Assembly (NCBI RefSeq): GCF_035319885.1
Contig: NZ_CP141285.1
Span: forward strand, 62,001 to 126,000
Length of the DNA stretch: 64,000 nucleotides
Direction: 5' to 3'
Source: Altererythrobacter sp. H2
GTDB lineage: Bacteria > Pseudomonadota > Alphaproteobacteria > Sphingomonadales > Sphingomonadaceae
The position numbers and the translations under genes were made by a program. Every line of letters starts with the position of its first letter. The first letter of the stretch is position 1. The notes beneath the pieces are model-generated. The model did no database searches, was not told the DNA's origin, and worked only from the letters and a program-made list of their open reading frames with translations. This document shows positions 55,260-64,000 of the stretch, in pieces.

Positions 55260-56299
55260 CGGCGCGTTGCGGCGGCCCCGGCGGCCACGCGGGCAATATC
55301 GGTCAGCCCCTGCGCCAGCAGGACTTCGGCGGCCTGGCTGTTGCCGATCAGCTCGCGGTGCAGCCCGGTCAGGCGGTCCACCAGCCGTGACAGCCGCTCC
55401 CCCCGCCAGATGCCAAGCTGGACCTCGATCTCGCGCTCTTCCTTGAAGAAGATCCGCCGCGCCTTGGTCTCGCTGGAAACAAAGCCGCGCACGTTCGGGC
55501 TGTTGCCGAGCCGGGCGGCAAGCTGGGCCAGCTGCGCCGCGCGCCGCTCGACCGCCAGCAGCACGCCGACCGGATTGAGCGACAGTTCGCGCATCCGCGC
55601 AATCTCGCCCGAGAGCCGCGCCCTGTCTCCGCCCAGCGCGGCGTTGACGATCGGACTGAGGCTGTCCTCCTCGCTCGCCGCGCCGATTGCGTCGAGCGCA
55701 GCCGCATCGGCAGCCCGGGGCGATTGCGGCGATGCGTCCAGGTAGAGCGCCAGCTTGTCGACTTCCGACTGGGCCAGCCGCAGGTCGAACAGGCAGGCGC
55801 CGGCGATCCGTTCCGCCAGATTGCCGCCCAGCTTCAGACCCGCCGCATCGCCCATCTGCCGCACGGCAAAGACAACATCGCCCAGCTCCGGCGGGTAGAA
55901 CATTGCCACCAGCGAATCGCTGCGCGCCTCCAGCAGCTTGGCGGTGCGCGACTTGTCGGTGGCTCCGCTGGCGACGATCAGTACCGGACAGGCCTCTCCC
56001 TGGCCGGTCAGGTGGTTGCCGACCGCCTCGCACGCCTCGTCGCCCTGAGCCCGGACCAGGATATGGCGGCTCCCGCCGAACAGCGAACTGGACCGCGCCT
56101 CGTCCGCCAGCAGCACCGGATCGCGGCGGATGTCAGCGCCGGACAGTTCGACCCGCTCACCCGCATCGGGCAGGAGATCGACCACCGTCTTGACTGCCGC
56201 CCAGGCGCCTGATTCGTCAGGCCCGCAAAAGAAGAACACCTTGCAGGTGCGCGCCGCATCACGCGCGGCCTTGGCAAAATTCTTCTGGTTGGTCTTCAC
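55250..56299 (-). CDS. holA: DNA polymerase III subunit delta
   Basis: 349 residues from a GTG at 56299. The clamp-loader delta subunit has the N-terminal beta-binding element (VFFFCGPDESGAWAAVKTVV), an AAA+-like domain, and the C-terminal collar (NPVGVLLAVERRAAQLAQLA, FFKEEREIEVQLGIW, LTGLHRELIGNSQAAEVLLA). It opens the sliding clamp. It follows leuS and lptE in the same direction. Its 3' end overlaps the methyltransferase gene by 10 nt, convergently. Confidence 0.93.
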   Translation of the reverse strand: MKTNQKNFAKAARDAARTCKVFFFCGPDESGAWAAVKTVVDLLPDAGERVELSGADIRRDPVLLADEARSSSLFGGSRHILVRAQGDEACEAVGNHLTGQGEACPVLIVASGATDKSRTAKLLEARSDSLVAMFYPPELGDVVFAVRQMGDAAGLKLGGNLAERIAGACLFDLRLAQSEVDKLALYLDASPQSPRAADAAALDAIGAASEEDSLSPIVNAALGGDRARLSGEIARMRELSLNPVGVLLAVERRAAQLAQLAARLGNSPNVRGFVSSETKARRIFFKEEREIEVQLGIWRGERLSRLVDRLTGLHRELIGNSQAAEVLLAQGLTDIARVAAGAAATRRQG

Positions 56300-56334
56300 C
56301 GGTTCCCGTCACTGGCCCCCATCACTGGACCCCG

Positions 56335-56826
56335 TCACTGGCCTTTACGCAGTGTCAGCGCAATCTGGGTCGCTATCCGGCCGGATACCTCGCGCGCCAG
56401 GTTTTCCAGCGCAGTCTGCTCGGCAGCGATCGTGGCGTATTCGCTGGAGACCACATCGATCCCGGCATCCGATCCGGCGGTCGCATCGAGCAGGATGTCC
56501 CCGCTGGCCAGGTCGACCAGCTGGTAGCGCGCGCGCAGGATGCGCCGCTCTCGCCCGATGGTGTCATCGTTCAGCACACCCAGCCCTTCGAGCCGGTCAT
56601 CGAGCCGCACGTCGAGCCGGTAACGCGGCGCGGCCTCACCGGCTGCGCCAAGCCGGTCAATCAGGGCATTGCGGACCAGCCACCCTGCCCGCCCTTCGAT
56701 CATCGGCACCTCAATCGCCGCCAGCCCCTGCGCCACCGCGCCCTGGCTGCCGCCTGCATACATCGGCGAAAGCCCGCAGGCAGAGAGCGACAGAAGTGCC
56801 AGACAGAGGGCAGAAGCGCGGATCAC
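56335..56826 (-). CDS. lptE: LPS assembly lipoprotein LptE
   Basis: 163 residues. Lipoprotein signal with lipobox LSAC (Cys17), then [20 protein letters not shown] as in alphaproteobacterial LptE. It partners LptD in the outer membrane for lipopolysaccharide insertion. The start overlaps the leuS stop by 4 nt, and holA follows 35 nt downstream; the leuS-lptE-holA order is the usual one. Just past the stop, the CAGTGA-containing end is repeated twice more (56309-56343). Confidence 0.93.
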   Translation of the reverse strand: MIRASALCLALLSLSACGLSPMYAGGSQGAVAQGLAAIEVPMIEGRAGWLVRNALIDRLGAAGEAAPRYRLDVRLDDRLEGLGVLNDDTIGRERRILRARYQLVDLASGDILLDATAGSDAGIDVVSSEYATIAAEQTALENLAREVSGRIATQIALTLRKGQ

Positions 56827-59348
56827 GTGACGATATTCACCAGCCTGTCGGGCACCACGATCACCTTGCGGACCGGCGCCCCGTCAATCGAACGCTGCAC
56901 TTTCTCGCTGGCAAGGGCAAGCGCTTCGAGCTCCTCGCGCGGCAGGCCCTTGGGTGCGGTCAGCGTGTCGCGCAGCTTGCCCATGTGCTGGACGGCTATG
57001 GTGACCTCGTCCTCGACCAGCAGTGCCGGATCGACTTCGGGCCAGTCGGCCAGGGCCACCAGGCCGGTTCCATCCATCGCTGCCCAGCCTTCTTCGGCCA
57101 GGTGCGGCATCATCGGCGAGGCCAGCTGCGCCATGGTGCGGATGGCATGGCTGCGGCTGGCAGACGGAGCCGCCTTGTCGACCGCGCTGGCGAGTTCATA
57201 GAGCCGCGCAACCGCCTTGTTGAATGACAGCGCCTCGATATCCTCGGCGACTGCCGCGACGGTCTGGTGCAGCTTGCGCAGCAAGGCCTGATCCTCGCCC
57301 TGCGCCGCAGCATCATACTGGCCGAACAGGCGCCACAGCCGTTGGACGAAGCGCCAGCACCCTTCGATGCCCGCTTCGGACCACGGCAGGTCACGTTCCG
57401 GCGGGCTGTCACTCAGCATGAACCAGCGCACGGCGTCTGCACCGTATCTGGCGATGATCGCGTCCGGGTCGACCACGTTTTTCTTCGACTTGGACATCTT
57501 GATCACCCGGCCGATCTCGACCGGGAAACCGTCTGCCCGCAGCACGGCGGAATCGCTGCGCCGCTCCACGTCATCGGGCATGAAATAGCTGCGCTGGCCA
57601 TTGTCCGGGTCGCGCCGCGAATAGGTCTCGTGCGTCACCATGCCTTGCGTGAACAGGCTGGCGAAGGGCTCGGCAAAATCGAGCTTGCCGGTGTGCTGCA
57701 GCGCGCGGGTCCAGAAGCGGGCATAGAGCAGGTGCAGGATCGCGTGTTCGATCCCGCCGATATACTGTTCGACCGGGAGCCATTTCGCCACTTCCTCAGG
57801 GTCGAACGGCCGGTCAGCCGGCTGGCTGGCGAAACGCAGGAAATACCACGAGCTGTCGACGAAGGTGTCGAGCGTGTCGGTCTCCCGCTCCGCGTTGCCC
57901 CCGCATTTGGGGCACTGGGTGTGTTTCCAGGTCGGGTGGCGCAGCAGCGGGTTGCCGGGGGTCTGGAAGTCGACGTCCTCGGGCAGGGTGACGGGCAGCT
58001 GGTCCTTCGGTACCGGCACCACTCCGCAGGAATGACAATGGATGAACGGGATCGGGGTGCCCCAGTAACGCTGGCGGGACACGCCCCAGTCACGCAGGCG
58101 CCACACGGTCGTGCCCTTGCCCCAGCCTTCGCGCTCGGCCCGGCCGATCACTTCCTGCTTGGCGGCATCGACCTCCATCCCGTCAAGGAACTGCGAATTG
58201 ACGAGCACCCCATCGCCCGCTTCGGCTTCGGTGCCGAACGGCACAGCGGCGTCGGCCAGGCTCGCGGCGACGACCCGCGGGATCGGCAGGCGGTACTTGG
58301 TGGCGAATTCGAAATCCCGCTGGTCATGCCCCGGCACCGCCATGATCGCGCCGGTGCCATAGTCCATCAGCACGAAATTGGCGATGAAGACCGGAAGGTT
58401 CGCCCCGGTGAACGGGTGGCGGGCGGAAAGGCCGGTGTCGAACCCGAGCTTCTCTGCCGTCTCCAGCTCCGCCGCAGTGGTGCCGCCCTTCTTGCAGCGG
58501 TCGATGAACTTGCCGGCTTCGCAATTGTTCATCGCCACGCCCTGCGCGACCGGGTGGTCAGGCGCGACCGCCACGAAGGTGGCGCCGAAGATCGTGTCCG
58601 GGCGGGTGGTATAGACCGGCAGCCGCTCACCGTTGCTGAGCTCGAACGCGAATTCGAGGCCCTGCGATTTGCCGATCCAGTTTTCCTGCATCAGCCGGAC
58701 CTTTTCCGGCCAGGTGTCGAGCGTGCCGAGCCCGTCGAGCAGGTCTTCGGCGAAGTGGGTGATCTTGAGGAACCACTGATCGAGCTTGCGCTTTTCCACC
58801 TCGGCGCCCGAACGCCAGCCCTTGCCATCGATCACCTGCTCGTTGGCCAGCACGGTCATGTCGACCGGGTCCCAGTTGACCTCGCTGGTGCGGCGGTAAA
58901 CCAGCCCGGCCTCATAGAGGTCGAGGAACAGCGCCTGTTCGTGGCCGTAATATTCCGGGTCACAGGTGGCGAATTCGCGGCTCCAGTCGAGCGCGAAGCC
59001 GATCCGCTTGAGCTGCGCCTTCATGTTGGCGATGTTCTCGCGGGTCCAGCCGCCGGGGTGGACGCCCTTTTCCATCGCCGCATTCTCGGCCGGCATCCCG
59101 AAGGCGTCCCACCCCATCGGGTGGAGCACCTCGAACCCGCGCATCCGCTTGTAGCGCGCCAGCACGTCACCCATGGTGTAATTGCGCACGTGGCCGATGT
59201 GGATGCGCCCGCTGGGATAGGGGAACATCTCCAGCACGTAGCTCTTGGGCTTGGCGCTGTTGCTGTCAGCCTCGAAGCAGCGCGCCTCGTCCCAGGCACG
59301 CTGCCAGCGGCCGTCGGCCTGCGACGGATCGAAACGGGTGTCGGTCAT
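56823..59348 (-). CDS. leuS: leucyl-tRNA synthetase
   Basis: 841 residues, class I aminoacyl-tRNA synthetase. HIGH motif in [13 protein letters not shown] (about 45-56), CP1 editing domain (about 220-400, with [20 protein letters not shown]), zinc-finger-like [11 protein letters not shown], the [13 protein letters not shown] segment and [13 protein letters not shown] (about 619). The C-terminus has the anticodon-binding helical bundle and a short C-terminal domain. It charges tRNA-Leu. The stop overlaps the lptE start by 4 nt. Confidence 0.99.
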   Translation of the reverse strand: MTDTRFDPSQADGRWQRAWDEARCFEADSNSAKPKSYVLEMFPYPSGRIHIGHVRNYTMGDVLARYKRMRGFEVLHPMGWDAFGMPAENAAMEKGVHPGGWTRENIANMKAQLKRIGFALDWSREFATCDPEYYGHEQALFLDLYEAGLVYRRTSEVNWDPVDMTVLANEQVIDGKGWRSGAEVEKRKLDQWFLKITHFAEDLLDGLGTLDTWPEKVRLMQENWIGKSQGLEFAFELSNGERLPVYTTRPDTIFGATFVAVAPDHPVAQGVAMNNCEAGKFIDRCKKGGTTAAELETAEKLGFDTGLSARHPFTGANLPVFIANFVLMDYGTGAIMAVPGHDQRDFEFATKYRLPIPRVVAASLADAAVPFGTEAEAGDGVLVNSQFLDGMEVDAAKQEVIGRAEREGWGKGTTVWRLRDWGVSRQRYWGTPIPFIHCHSCGVVPVPKDQLPVTLPEDVDFQTPGNPLLRHPTWKHTQCPKCGGNAERETDTLDTFVDSSWYFLRFASQPADRPFDPEEVAKWLPVEQYIGGIEHAILHLLYARFWTRALQHTGKLDFAEPFASLFTQGMVTHETYSRRDPDNGQRSYFMPDDVERRSDSAVLRADGFPVEIGRVIKMSKSKKNVVDPDAIIARYGADAVRWFMLSDSPPERDLPWSEAGIEGCWRFVQRLWRLFGQYDAAAQGEDQALLRKLHQTVAAVAEDIEALSFNKAVARLYELASAVDKAAPSASRSHAIRTMAQLASPMMPHLAEEGWAAMDGTGLVALADWPEVDPALLVEDEVTIAVQHMGKLRDTLTAPKGLPREELEALALASEKVQRSIDGAPVRKVIVVPDRLVNIVT

Positions 59349-59363
59349 GGCGGGGACGAAATC

Positions 59364-59834
59364 TTAGCCGCGAATCGCCTGGCGGCGCAGGTCGCGCGCC
59401 TTGGTCAGGATAATATCCTCGAGCCGCTGCACGGTTGCAGCCTGGACCGGGGCATCGACCCAGCCACTGCCCTGCGAGACCTGGCGGCTGGCCGCCACGC
59501 GCACGGCGTCGGCCCGCAGGTCCTGATCGAGGATCGCCACGGTCATCTTGACCCGCTCACCCGGATTGGCCGGGTTGACGTACCAGTCGGTCACGATCAC
59601 GCCGCCGGCGCTGTCTGCCTGCAGGAGGGGTGCGAAGCTGACCGCTTCCAGCGCAGCGCGCCAGAGGTAGGAGTTGACGCCGATGGTCGTCACCTGGCTG
59701 GCGGCAAGGTCGGCGCGCGGGCGCTCCCGCCCTCCGCACGCGGCAAGCGCGACCAGCGCCGTGCCGAGGACCAGCGAGCGTGCGATCGTCCGGCCGGACA
59801 GGGAAATGCGGGGCATCGCGATTGAGGCGGTCAT
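59364..59834 (-). CDS. DUF3576 lipoprotein
   Basis: 156 residues. Lipoprotein signal with lipobox LAAC (Cys33), then the DUF3576 core: GVNSYLWRAALEAVSFAPLL, VIVTDWYVNPANPGERVKMT and ADAVRVAASRQVSQGSGWV. The family is common in alphaproteobacteria directly upstream of leuS-lptE-holA, as here (15 nt before leuS). The function is unknown; an envelope role is likely given its partners. Confidence 0.93.
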   Translation of the reverse strand: MTASIAMPRISLSGRTIARSLVLGTALVALAACGGRERPRADLAASQVTTIGVNSYLWRAALEAVSFAPLLQADSAGGVIVTDWYVNPANPGERVKMTVAILDQDLRADAVRVAASRQVSQGSGWVDAPVQAATVQRLEDIILTKARDLRRQAIRG

Positions 59835-60070
59835 GGCAGAGTGGCTTCCTTCAACTGTCTTGCGGTCTCTATAGCCTGCACGGCGCGCTCGGCAAGGCGC
59901 GGGGTGCAGGAATGCATCGCCGCTCCGGACAGGGGCGCGAACGGGGCGGCCAACAGGCCAGGGATAGCGGCGAACAGCGTGAACTGTGCCTGAATCCTCG
60001 CACGCATCCGCCCGGCCATCCCCGCGGCCTGTGTGCCGGATGCAACACTTTGAAAACAGACTGGGGCCAC
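59831..60070 (-). CDS. short hypothetical ORF overlapping the DUF3576 start
   Basis: An open frame of 79 codons ends with a stop that overlaps the DUF3576 ATG (ATGA). It contains a hydrophobic stretch (FTLFAAIPGLLAAPFAPLSG) and a helical tail (RLAERAVQAIETARQLKEAT). The overlap suggests translation into the next gene, but I see no recognisable family and the N-terminal codons look weak; the true start may be internal. From 60071 to 60232 I see no gene. Confidence 0.3.
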   Translation of the reverse strand: MAPVCFQSVASGTQAAGMAGRMRARIQAQFTLFAAIPGLLAAPFAPLSGAAMHSCTPRLAERAVQAIETARQLKEATLP

Positions 60071-60232
60071 AGACCGGAAAGAGTCGCCAAGCCGTTGTCA
60101 TGAATCTATCAAAACCGACGGCTAGACGAGCGCGACTCGGATCGGCACACCATGCCGGTCAGTCCATGTTCAGGCACCAAATGCTTGAATGACGGTTTAA
60201 GCCATACGGGGAAGGAACGGCAAGGCAGGCAC

Positions 60233-60985
60233 ATGGCACGCGTACGGGGCACTTCAGGCATGGGCAGCATTGCGCCGGCGCTGATCGCTGCGGCGCTGTT
60301 TGCCGTGCCGACTGCCGGCCTTGCGCTGGCCGGGCTCGACGCGGGCCTGGGCGCATCCGACACGATCCAGGCCACGCCCTTCACCCCCGCCAATGTCGAT
60401 CCCGCGCTGGCCCGCCGCGTGCAGGACCGGATTGCCGCGCGGGGCAAGGCGATCCGTTTCACTCCGGCCGGCGCTGTCGCCGACGGGGAAAGCATGGTGA
60501 CCGTGGCTGTCCGCGTCGATGGCGACACTGCCCGTGCGATTTCGGTCCGCTCGGCTCTGGCCGGGGTGCAGGGCGAAGCCGGCACCCGCAGTGTCACGCT
60601 GGCCGGCACCCGTTACAACCTCGGCATTGCGCGCGGCTACCAGAGCTTCGCCAAGCCGCAGGTACCGTCGATCTCCACCGGTCTGCGCGATGTCGCCATG
60701 CCTGACCTGGCTGATTTCAAGCCTTCGGAAGGCGCGGCGGACAAGCCAAGCCGCTTCCAGCCGCGGATCGCCCTCGAAACCGCCGAGACCAAGGGCCGCG
60801 CCCGCGGCACGCTGGAAGGGCTGGGTGAACAGTCGCTTGACGTGGGCGGTGCCTACCGCGTGACCCGCAATCTCAACGTGACCGCCGGGGTCCGCCTGTC
60901 GCAGGAACGTGACCGTCTCGCCCCGCTCAGCGACGGGCTGGAAGACGACAAGGCCGTTTACGTCGGCACCCAGTTCCGGTTCTGA
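60233..60985 (+). CDS. exported hypothetical protein with outer-membrane-like C-terminus
   Basis: 250 residues from MARVRGTSGM (ATG at 60233); AAGGAA lies upstream. The N-terminus has a signal-peptide-like hydrophobic stretch (APALIAAALFAVPTAGLALA). The body is rich in small residues (DPALARRVQDRIAARGKAIR), and the end has beta-strand-like repeats finishing DKAVYVGTQFRF, with a terminal phenylalanine as in outer-membrane barrels. I do not recognise a named family; it may be a sphingomonad-specific envelope protein. An intrinsic terminator follows. Confidence 0.75.
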   Translation: MARVRGTSGMGSIAPALIAAALFAVPTAGLALAGLDAGLGASDTIQATPFTPANVDPALARRVQDRIAARGKAIRFTPAGAVADGESMVTVAVRVDGDTARAISVRSALAGVQGEAGTRSVTLAGTRYNLGIARGYQSFAKPQVPSISTGLRDVAMPDLADFKPSEGAADKPSRFQPRIALETAETKGRARGTLEGLGEQSLDVGGAYRVTRNLNVTAGVRLSQERDRLAPLSDGLEDDKAVYVGTQFRF

Positions 60986-61018
60986 AAGCCGCAGCTTGCC
61001 GCTGAATTCGTATGAGAG

Positions 61019-61041
61019 ACCCCGCCCCGGCGGGGTTTTTC
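61019..61041 (+). terminator. intrinsic terminator
   Basis: ACCCCGCC-CCG-GCGGGGT followed by TTTTC, 33 nt past the stop of the exported-protein gene. A strong GC stem plus T-tract. Confidence 0.9.
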
Positions 61042-61141
61042 TTTGTCTGGTGCGAATCGCTCGCCTAGACTTTCCGTCGGGTCAAACTGACCGCGAAGTC
61101 ACACTGGCCGTAAGGTCAAACCGGCATACGGGAGCGGAATC

Positions 61142-61864
61142 ATGGGAAGAGTAGCGATTGTCACGGGCGGCACGCGCGGCATTGGTGAGGCGATCTGCCA
61201 GCGGCTGAAGAAGCAGGGGCACACCGTGATCGCCAACTATGCCGGCAACGAGGAAAAGGCCAAGGCCTTCACCGCCAAGACCGGCATCCCCGCCTACCGC
61301 TGGGACGTGGGTGACCATGAAGCCTGCCTGGCCGGATGCGCGCAGGTGGCCCGAGAACACGGGCCGGTCGATATCGTGGTCAACAACGCCGGCATCACCC
61401 GTGACGGTACGATGCACAAGATGACCTTCGATGACTGGAACGATGTCATGCGCATCAACCTGGGCGGCTGCTTCAACATGGCCAAGGCGACTTTCCCCGG
61501 AATGCGGGAGCGCGGCTGGGGCCGGATCGTCAACATCGGGTCCATCAACGGCCAGGCCGGGCAATACGGCCAGGTCAACTATGCCGCCGCCAAAAGCGGC
61601 ATCCACGGCTTCACCAAGGCGCTGGCGCAGGAAGGCGCCAAGTTCGGGGTCACCGTCAACGCGATTGCGCCCGGGTATATCGACACCGACATGGTCGCCG
61701 CCGTTCCCCCGCCGGTGCTGGAAAAGATCGTCGCCAAGATCCCGGTCGGCCGTCTGGGCCAGGCAGAGGAAATCGCCCGCGGCGTGGCCTTCCTGACATC
61801 CGAGAACGGCGGCTTCGTGACCGGCTCCACGATGAGCATCAACGGCGGCCAGCATATGTATTGA
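61142..61864 (+). CDS. phbB: acetoacetyl-CoA reductase
   Basis: 240 residues, short-chain dehydrogenase. NADPH-binding TGGTRGIGEAICQRL, NNAGITRDGTMHKM, catalytic Ser/Tyr/Lys in IGSINGQAGQYGQVNYAAAK and the typical GFTKALAQEGAKFGVTVNAI. The TRDGTMHKM and NGQAGQYGQVNYAAAKSGI segments match PhaB-type reductases. It reduces acetoacetyl-CoA to (R)-3-hydroxybutyryl-CoA for polyhydroxybutyrate; phaA and phaC are not nearby. RBS GGGAG lies 8 nt upstream. Repeated GTCA-ACTG words occur just upstream (61080-61130). Confidence 0.95.
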   Translation: MGRVAIVTGGTRGIGEAICQRLKKQGHTVIANYAGNEEKAKAFTAKTGIPAYRWDVGDHEACLAGCAQVAREHGPVDIVVNNAGITRDGTMHKMTFDDWNDVMRINLGGCFNMAKATFPGMRERGWGRIVNIGSINGQAGQYGQVNYAAAKSGIHGFTKALAQEGAKFGVTVNAIAPGYIDTDMVAAVPPPVLEKIVAKIPVGRLGQAEEIARGVAFLTSENGGFVTGSTMSINGGQHMY

Positions 61865-61933
61865 TGGCGGGAGGCGGCGGGCAGGCATCCGGCCTGATCG
61901 CCGCTTCGCCGCATCGGCGGCCATGCCAGAAGG

Positions 61934-63016
61934 CTAGGCCGACGCCGCCTCTTCAACAGCACAGCCATCGGCCCGGTCATCTTCGGGGACCGGCAGCGCG
62001 ACATCGATGCTCGCAGCGAAGGCTTTCAGCAATTCGCTGTCAAAGTGGCCTTTCGACGCCACCATTTCCTCCAGCGCCCGGGCAGGCGACCAGGCCGCCT
62101 TGTAGGCACGGTTGGACGTGAGGGCGTCATAGACATCGCAGATCGCCCCCATGCGCGCGATGGTCGGAATCTGCGCCTCTGACAGACCGAGCGGATAGCC
62201 CGAGCCATCGATTTTCTCGTGATGCAGGTGAGCGACTTCCACTGCTGCGGCGGGCAGATCAGGGATATCCTGCAGGATCAGGAAGCCTTCGTGCGCGTGA
62301 GACTTGACCAGGGTGAATTCATCATCGGTCAGCGATCCCCGCTTGTGCAGCACTTCGCCGGGAACCCGCATCTTGCCGACATCGTGCAGCAGCCCCGCCA
62401 GTCCGCAGTCTCGCGCTTCGGCCTCGGGCATGCCGAGCTGGCGGGCAAGTTTCAGCATCAGCGCACAGACGGCCACCGAATGAAGATAGGTGTACTCGTC
62501 CGCCGTTTTCATCCGCACCGCATCGAGCAGCATATGCTCCCCGCGCTCGAACATCTCGTCGATTTCCGTGACCAGCCCGATCGCCTCTTCGACCGGAACG
62601 GACTTGCCCAGCCGGGCGGTGTCGAAAAGCTCCCGCACAACGGTTTTGGCACGCGCGACGGTGCGGATCGCCCGATCCTGCGCCGCGCGCTCGGCTGCAC
62701 CGGGCGAGCCTGAGCTGGCGATCACCCGCCGGCGGGGGGCCTTCGCCGGCCTCTCCCCGATGCTCTCGACAAGCAGGGGCCGGGGTTCGCGCTGGGGTTC
62801 GCGCTGGGGTTCGGGCACTTCCTCATCAACCGGTCCGCAACCCAGCTCGTCATCGATTTCGACAAAGGGAATGGCGCAAGTGCGGAGCGCATCGACATCG
62901 GACTGGGCGGTGAGCTTGAAGCGGCTGCGCCAGAAGGGATGACGGAAGAAGGAGCCGCCGAGCGCGTGGATGTACATTCCAAGCCGAACCTGATTGGGAT
63001 TGATCCGCCTGAGCAC
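61934..63016 (-). CDS. cyclic-di-GMP phosphodiesterase, DUF3391 plus HD-GYP
   Basis: 360 residues. An N-terminal DUF3391 domain (about 1-70: RINPNQVRLGMYIHALGGSF, FRHPFWRSRFKL) and a proline/arginine-rich linker with an in-frame repeat (EPQREPQREP, about 70-80) precede the HD-GYP domain. That domain has HSVAVCALMLKLARQLGMPE, LLHDVGKMRVPGEVLHKRG, HAHEGF, HLHHEKIDGSGYPLGLS and ICDVYDALTSNRAYK, with all metal-site histidines and the GYP motif present. It should hydrolyse c-di-GMP. The linker repeat is a tandem 12-bp duplication at 62780-62814. Confidence 0.95.
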   Translation of the reverse strand: MLRRINPNQVRLGMYIHALGGSFFRHPFWRSRFKLTAQSDVDALRTCAIPFVEIDDELGCGPVDEEVPEPQREPQREPRPLLVESIGERPAKAPRRRVIASSGSPGAAERAAQDRAIRTVARAKTVVRELFDTARLGKSVPVEEAIGLVTEIDEMFERGEHMLLDAVRMKTADEYTYLHSVAVCALMLKLARQLGMPEAEARDCGLAGLLHDVGKMRVPGEVLHKRGSLTDDEFTLVKSHAHEGFLILQDIPDLPAAAVEVAHLHHEKIDGSGYPLGLSEAQIPTIARMGAICDVYDALTSNRAYKAAWSPARALEEMVASKGHFDSELLKAFAASIDVALPVPEDDRADGCAVEEAASA

Positions 63017-63194
63017 GTCCCTCGACCTCCGCTGCCGCTTTCATGCGAGCGGTGCGATTACCTGCAAGGTCGGCATTGACCGGCTACCCCGGCCCTCGTT
63101 GGAACCGCGTAGGCCTGGCCGCAGGTTTCCTTAACGCTGATGCCTGGCTTTTTCGCTGCAACCGCCTGCAATCGGTGAAACGCTTCACCGGGGT

Positions 63195-64000
63195 TCAATC
63201 GGTATGGATGATCGACACCTTTGTGCCCCGATCCGAACTCTCGGTATGCACTTCGGCATCGAGCTGTTTTGCAAGCGCTTCCACAATTCCCGTGCCAAGG
63301 CCCGGCCTGGCGTCAGCTTCTGCCCCCATCCCGTTGCCGTTGTCATCGACCGACAGGGTCCACGATCCGTCGCTGCGCAGGTAATCCACCTCGATATGGC
63401 CCTGCTGCAGCCGGCCGGGGAAGGCGTGCTTCAAGGCGTTGATGACCAGTTCGGTCACGATCAGGCCCAGACTTACCGCCGCATTGGCGGACGCCGCCAC
63501 GTCCTCAATCGAGGTGCCGATGCTGATCCGGTCGGGATCGTCGATCATCGAGGCACCGATGCTCGCACACAGGTCCCGCATATATTTCCTGAGCTCGACC
63601 TCATCCGAATTCCGGACGGCGAGCTGGGACTGGAGCGTGGCAATCGACATCACCCGGTTGTGCGCATCATGCAGGTGAAGCCGGGTTTCCTCGGACTGGA
63701 CCCGCCGTGCGCTCTGCATCAGCACGCTGGCGATGATCTGCAGGCTGTTGGCCACCCGGTGCTGCAATTCGCGCAGCAGGATGTCATTGCGCAGGACCAG
63801 TTCGTCCTTGAGCTTTTCCGCCAGGCGGGCGGAGGTGACGTCGGTTACGGCAAGGACAATCCGGTTCACTTCGCCTTTGCCGTAATCGAGCTTGTGCGCG
63901 TTCAGGATGAGGCAGGCGGTATCGTGGCCGTCACGCTCCAGCCGCATCTCGTACGCCTCGATCGCCGCTGCTCCTTCGAAGGTGGCGCGCAGGAGCGAAT
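63195..64000 (-). CDS. PAS sensor histidine kinase, HisKA_2/HWE-like, C-terminal part
   Basis: The gene enters from the right edge: the visible 268 codons open with the end of a PAS domain (ATFEGAAAIEAYEMRLERDG, RIVLAVTDVTSARLAE). The kinase core follows, with the phosphoacceptor in LLRELQHRVANSLQIIASVL, N box VTELVINALKHAFPG, and GIVEALAKQL in place of the usual G box, preceded by DNGNGMGAEADARPGLGTG. It is of the same broad family as the kinase at 37831. It is adjacent to and divergent from no regulator in view. The 5' part lies outside. Confidence 0.9.
   Translation of the reverse strand, partial: SLLRATFEGAAAIEAYEMRLERDGHDTACLILNAHKLDYGKGEVNRIVLAVTDVTSARLAEKLKDELVLRNDILLRELQHRVANSLQIIASVLMQSARRVQSEETRLHLHDAHNRVMSIATLQSQLAVRNSDEVELRKYMRDLCASIGASMIDDPDRISIGTSIEDVAASANAAVSLGLIVTELVINALKHAFPGRLQQGHIEVDYLRSDGSWTLSVDDNGNGMGAEADARPGLGTGIVEALAKQLDAEVHTESSDRGTKVSIIHTD

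Overview
This looks like a chromosomal segment of a sphingomonad-type alphaproteobacterium (Sphingomonadales; Novosphingobium/Erythrobacter-like). The grounds are high GC, three large TonB-dependent receptors, HWE/HisKA_2-type histidine kinases, and housekeeping proteins (GuaA, GyrB, FtsK, GlnD, Lgt, HolA, LptE, LeuS) of alphaproteobacterial type. The genus is an inference; no rRNA or intact tRNA gene lies in the window.

Region 1 (1-2334) is the start of an RND efflux operon read leftwards: a small membrane protein, a periplasmic adaptor and the N-terminal third of an inner-membrane pump, translationally coupled or nearly abutting. The pump continues past the left edge.

Region 2 (about 2335-12924) is a mosaic of integrative elements at a tRNA-Gly(GCC) 3' half. 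Two complete 421-residue tyrosine integrases (3219-4484 and 11428-12693) are each followed by an identical 51-bp copy of the tRNA 3' half (4666-4716 and 12874-12924). A third integrase survives only as a C-terminal scrap at 3047-3160. The 8.2-kb unit between the two tRNA copies carries integrase-type repeats (GGTGACAA/TTGTCACC) near both ends. Its cargo is a decayed defence-like set: a NYN/OST-HTH gene split by an IS66 element (2520 bp, perfect 8-bp target duplication), a SNF2-type helicase stump, a winged-helix stump, and an Abi_2 (AbiD/AbiF, HEPN-type) gene broken by an internal deletion. Beside the Abi_2 gene, tail to tail, is a short promoter-hairpin-T-tract unit that looks like a small RNA of about 50 nt. 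A small RNA paired with an Abi_2 gene is the most interesting signal in the window.

Region 3 (13143-20373) is a leftward uptake and catabolic operon: TonB receptor, AbgT-family transporter, CocE/S15-type hydrolase and LysR regulator. A 20-nt palindrome lies upstream of the receptor. A broken SGNH-hydrolase gene fragment separates it from the following genes.

Region 4 (20957-64000) is mostly core genome: nitronate monooxygenase, guaA, an acyl-CoA ligase, gyrB, an AI-2E permease, a SnoaL-like protein, a lipoprotein 5'-nucleotidase, a TetR-type regulator, a DUF1295 protein with an acyltransferase, and a leucine-degradation operon (isovaleryl-CoA dehydrogenase, PhnA, zinc-ribbon protein, methylcrotonyl-CoA carboxylase beta, 43-aa membrane peptide). 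Then come an HWE kinase, TonB receptor, ftsK, thiE-like gene, yggS, TonB receptor, glnD, acyl-CoA ligase, lgt, a NDUFAF7-type methyltransferase, holA-lptE-leuS, a DUF3576 lipoprotein, an exported protein, phbB, a DUF3391/HD-GYP phosphodiesterase, and a second sensor kinase cut by the right edge. Many adjacent genes overlap by 4 nt (ATGA), so translational coupling is common.
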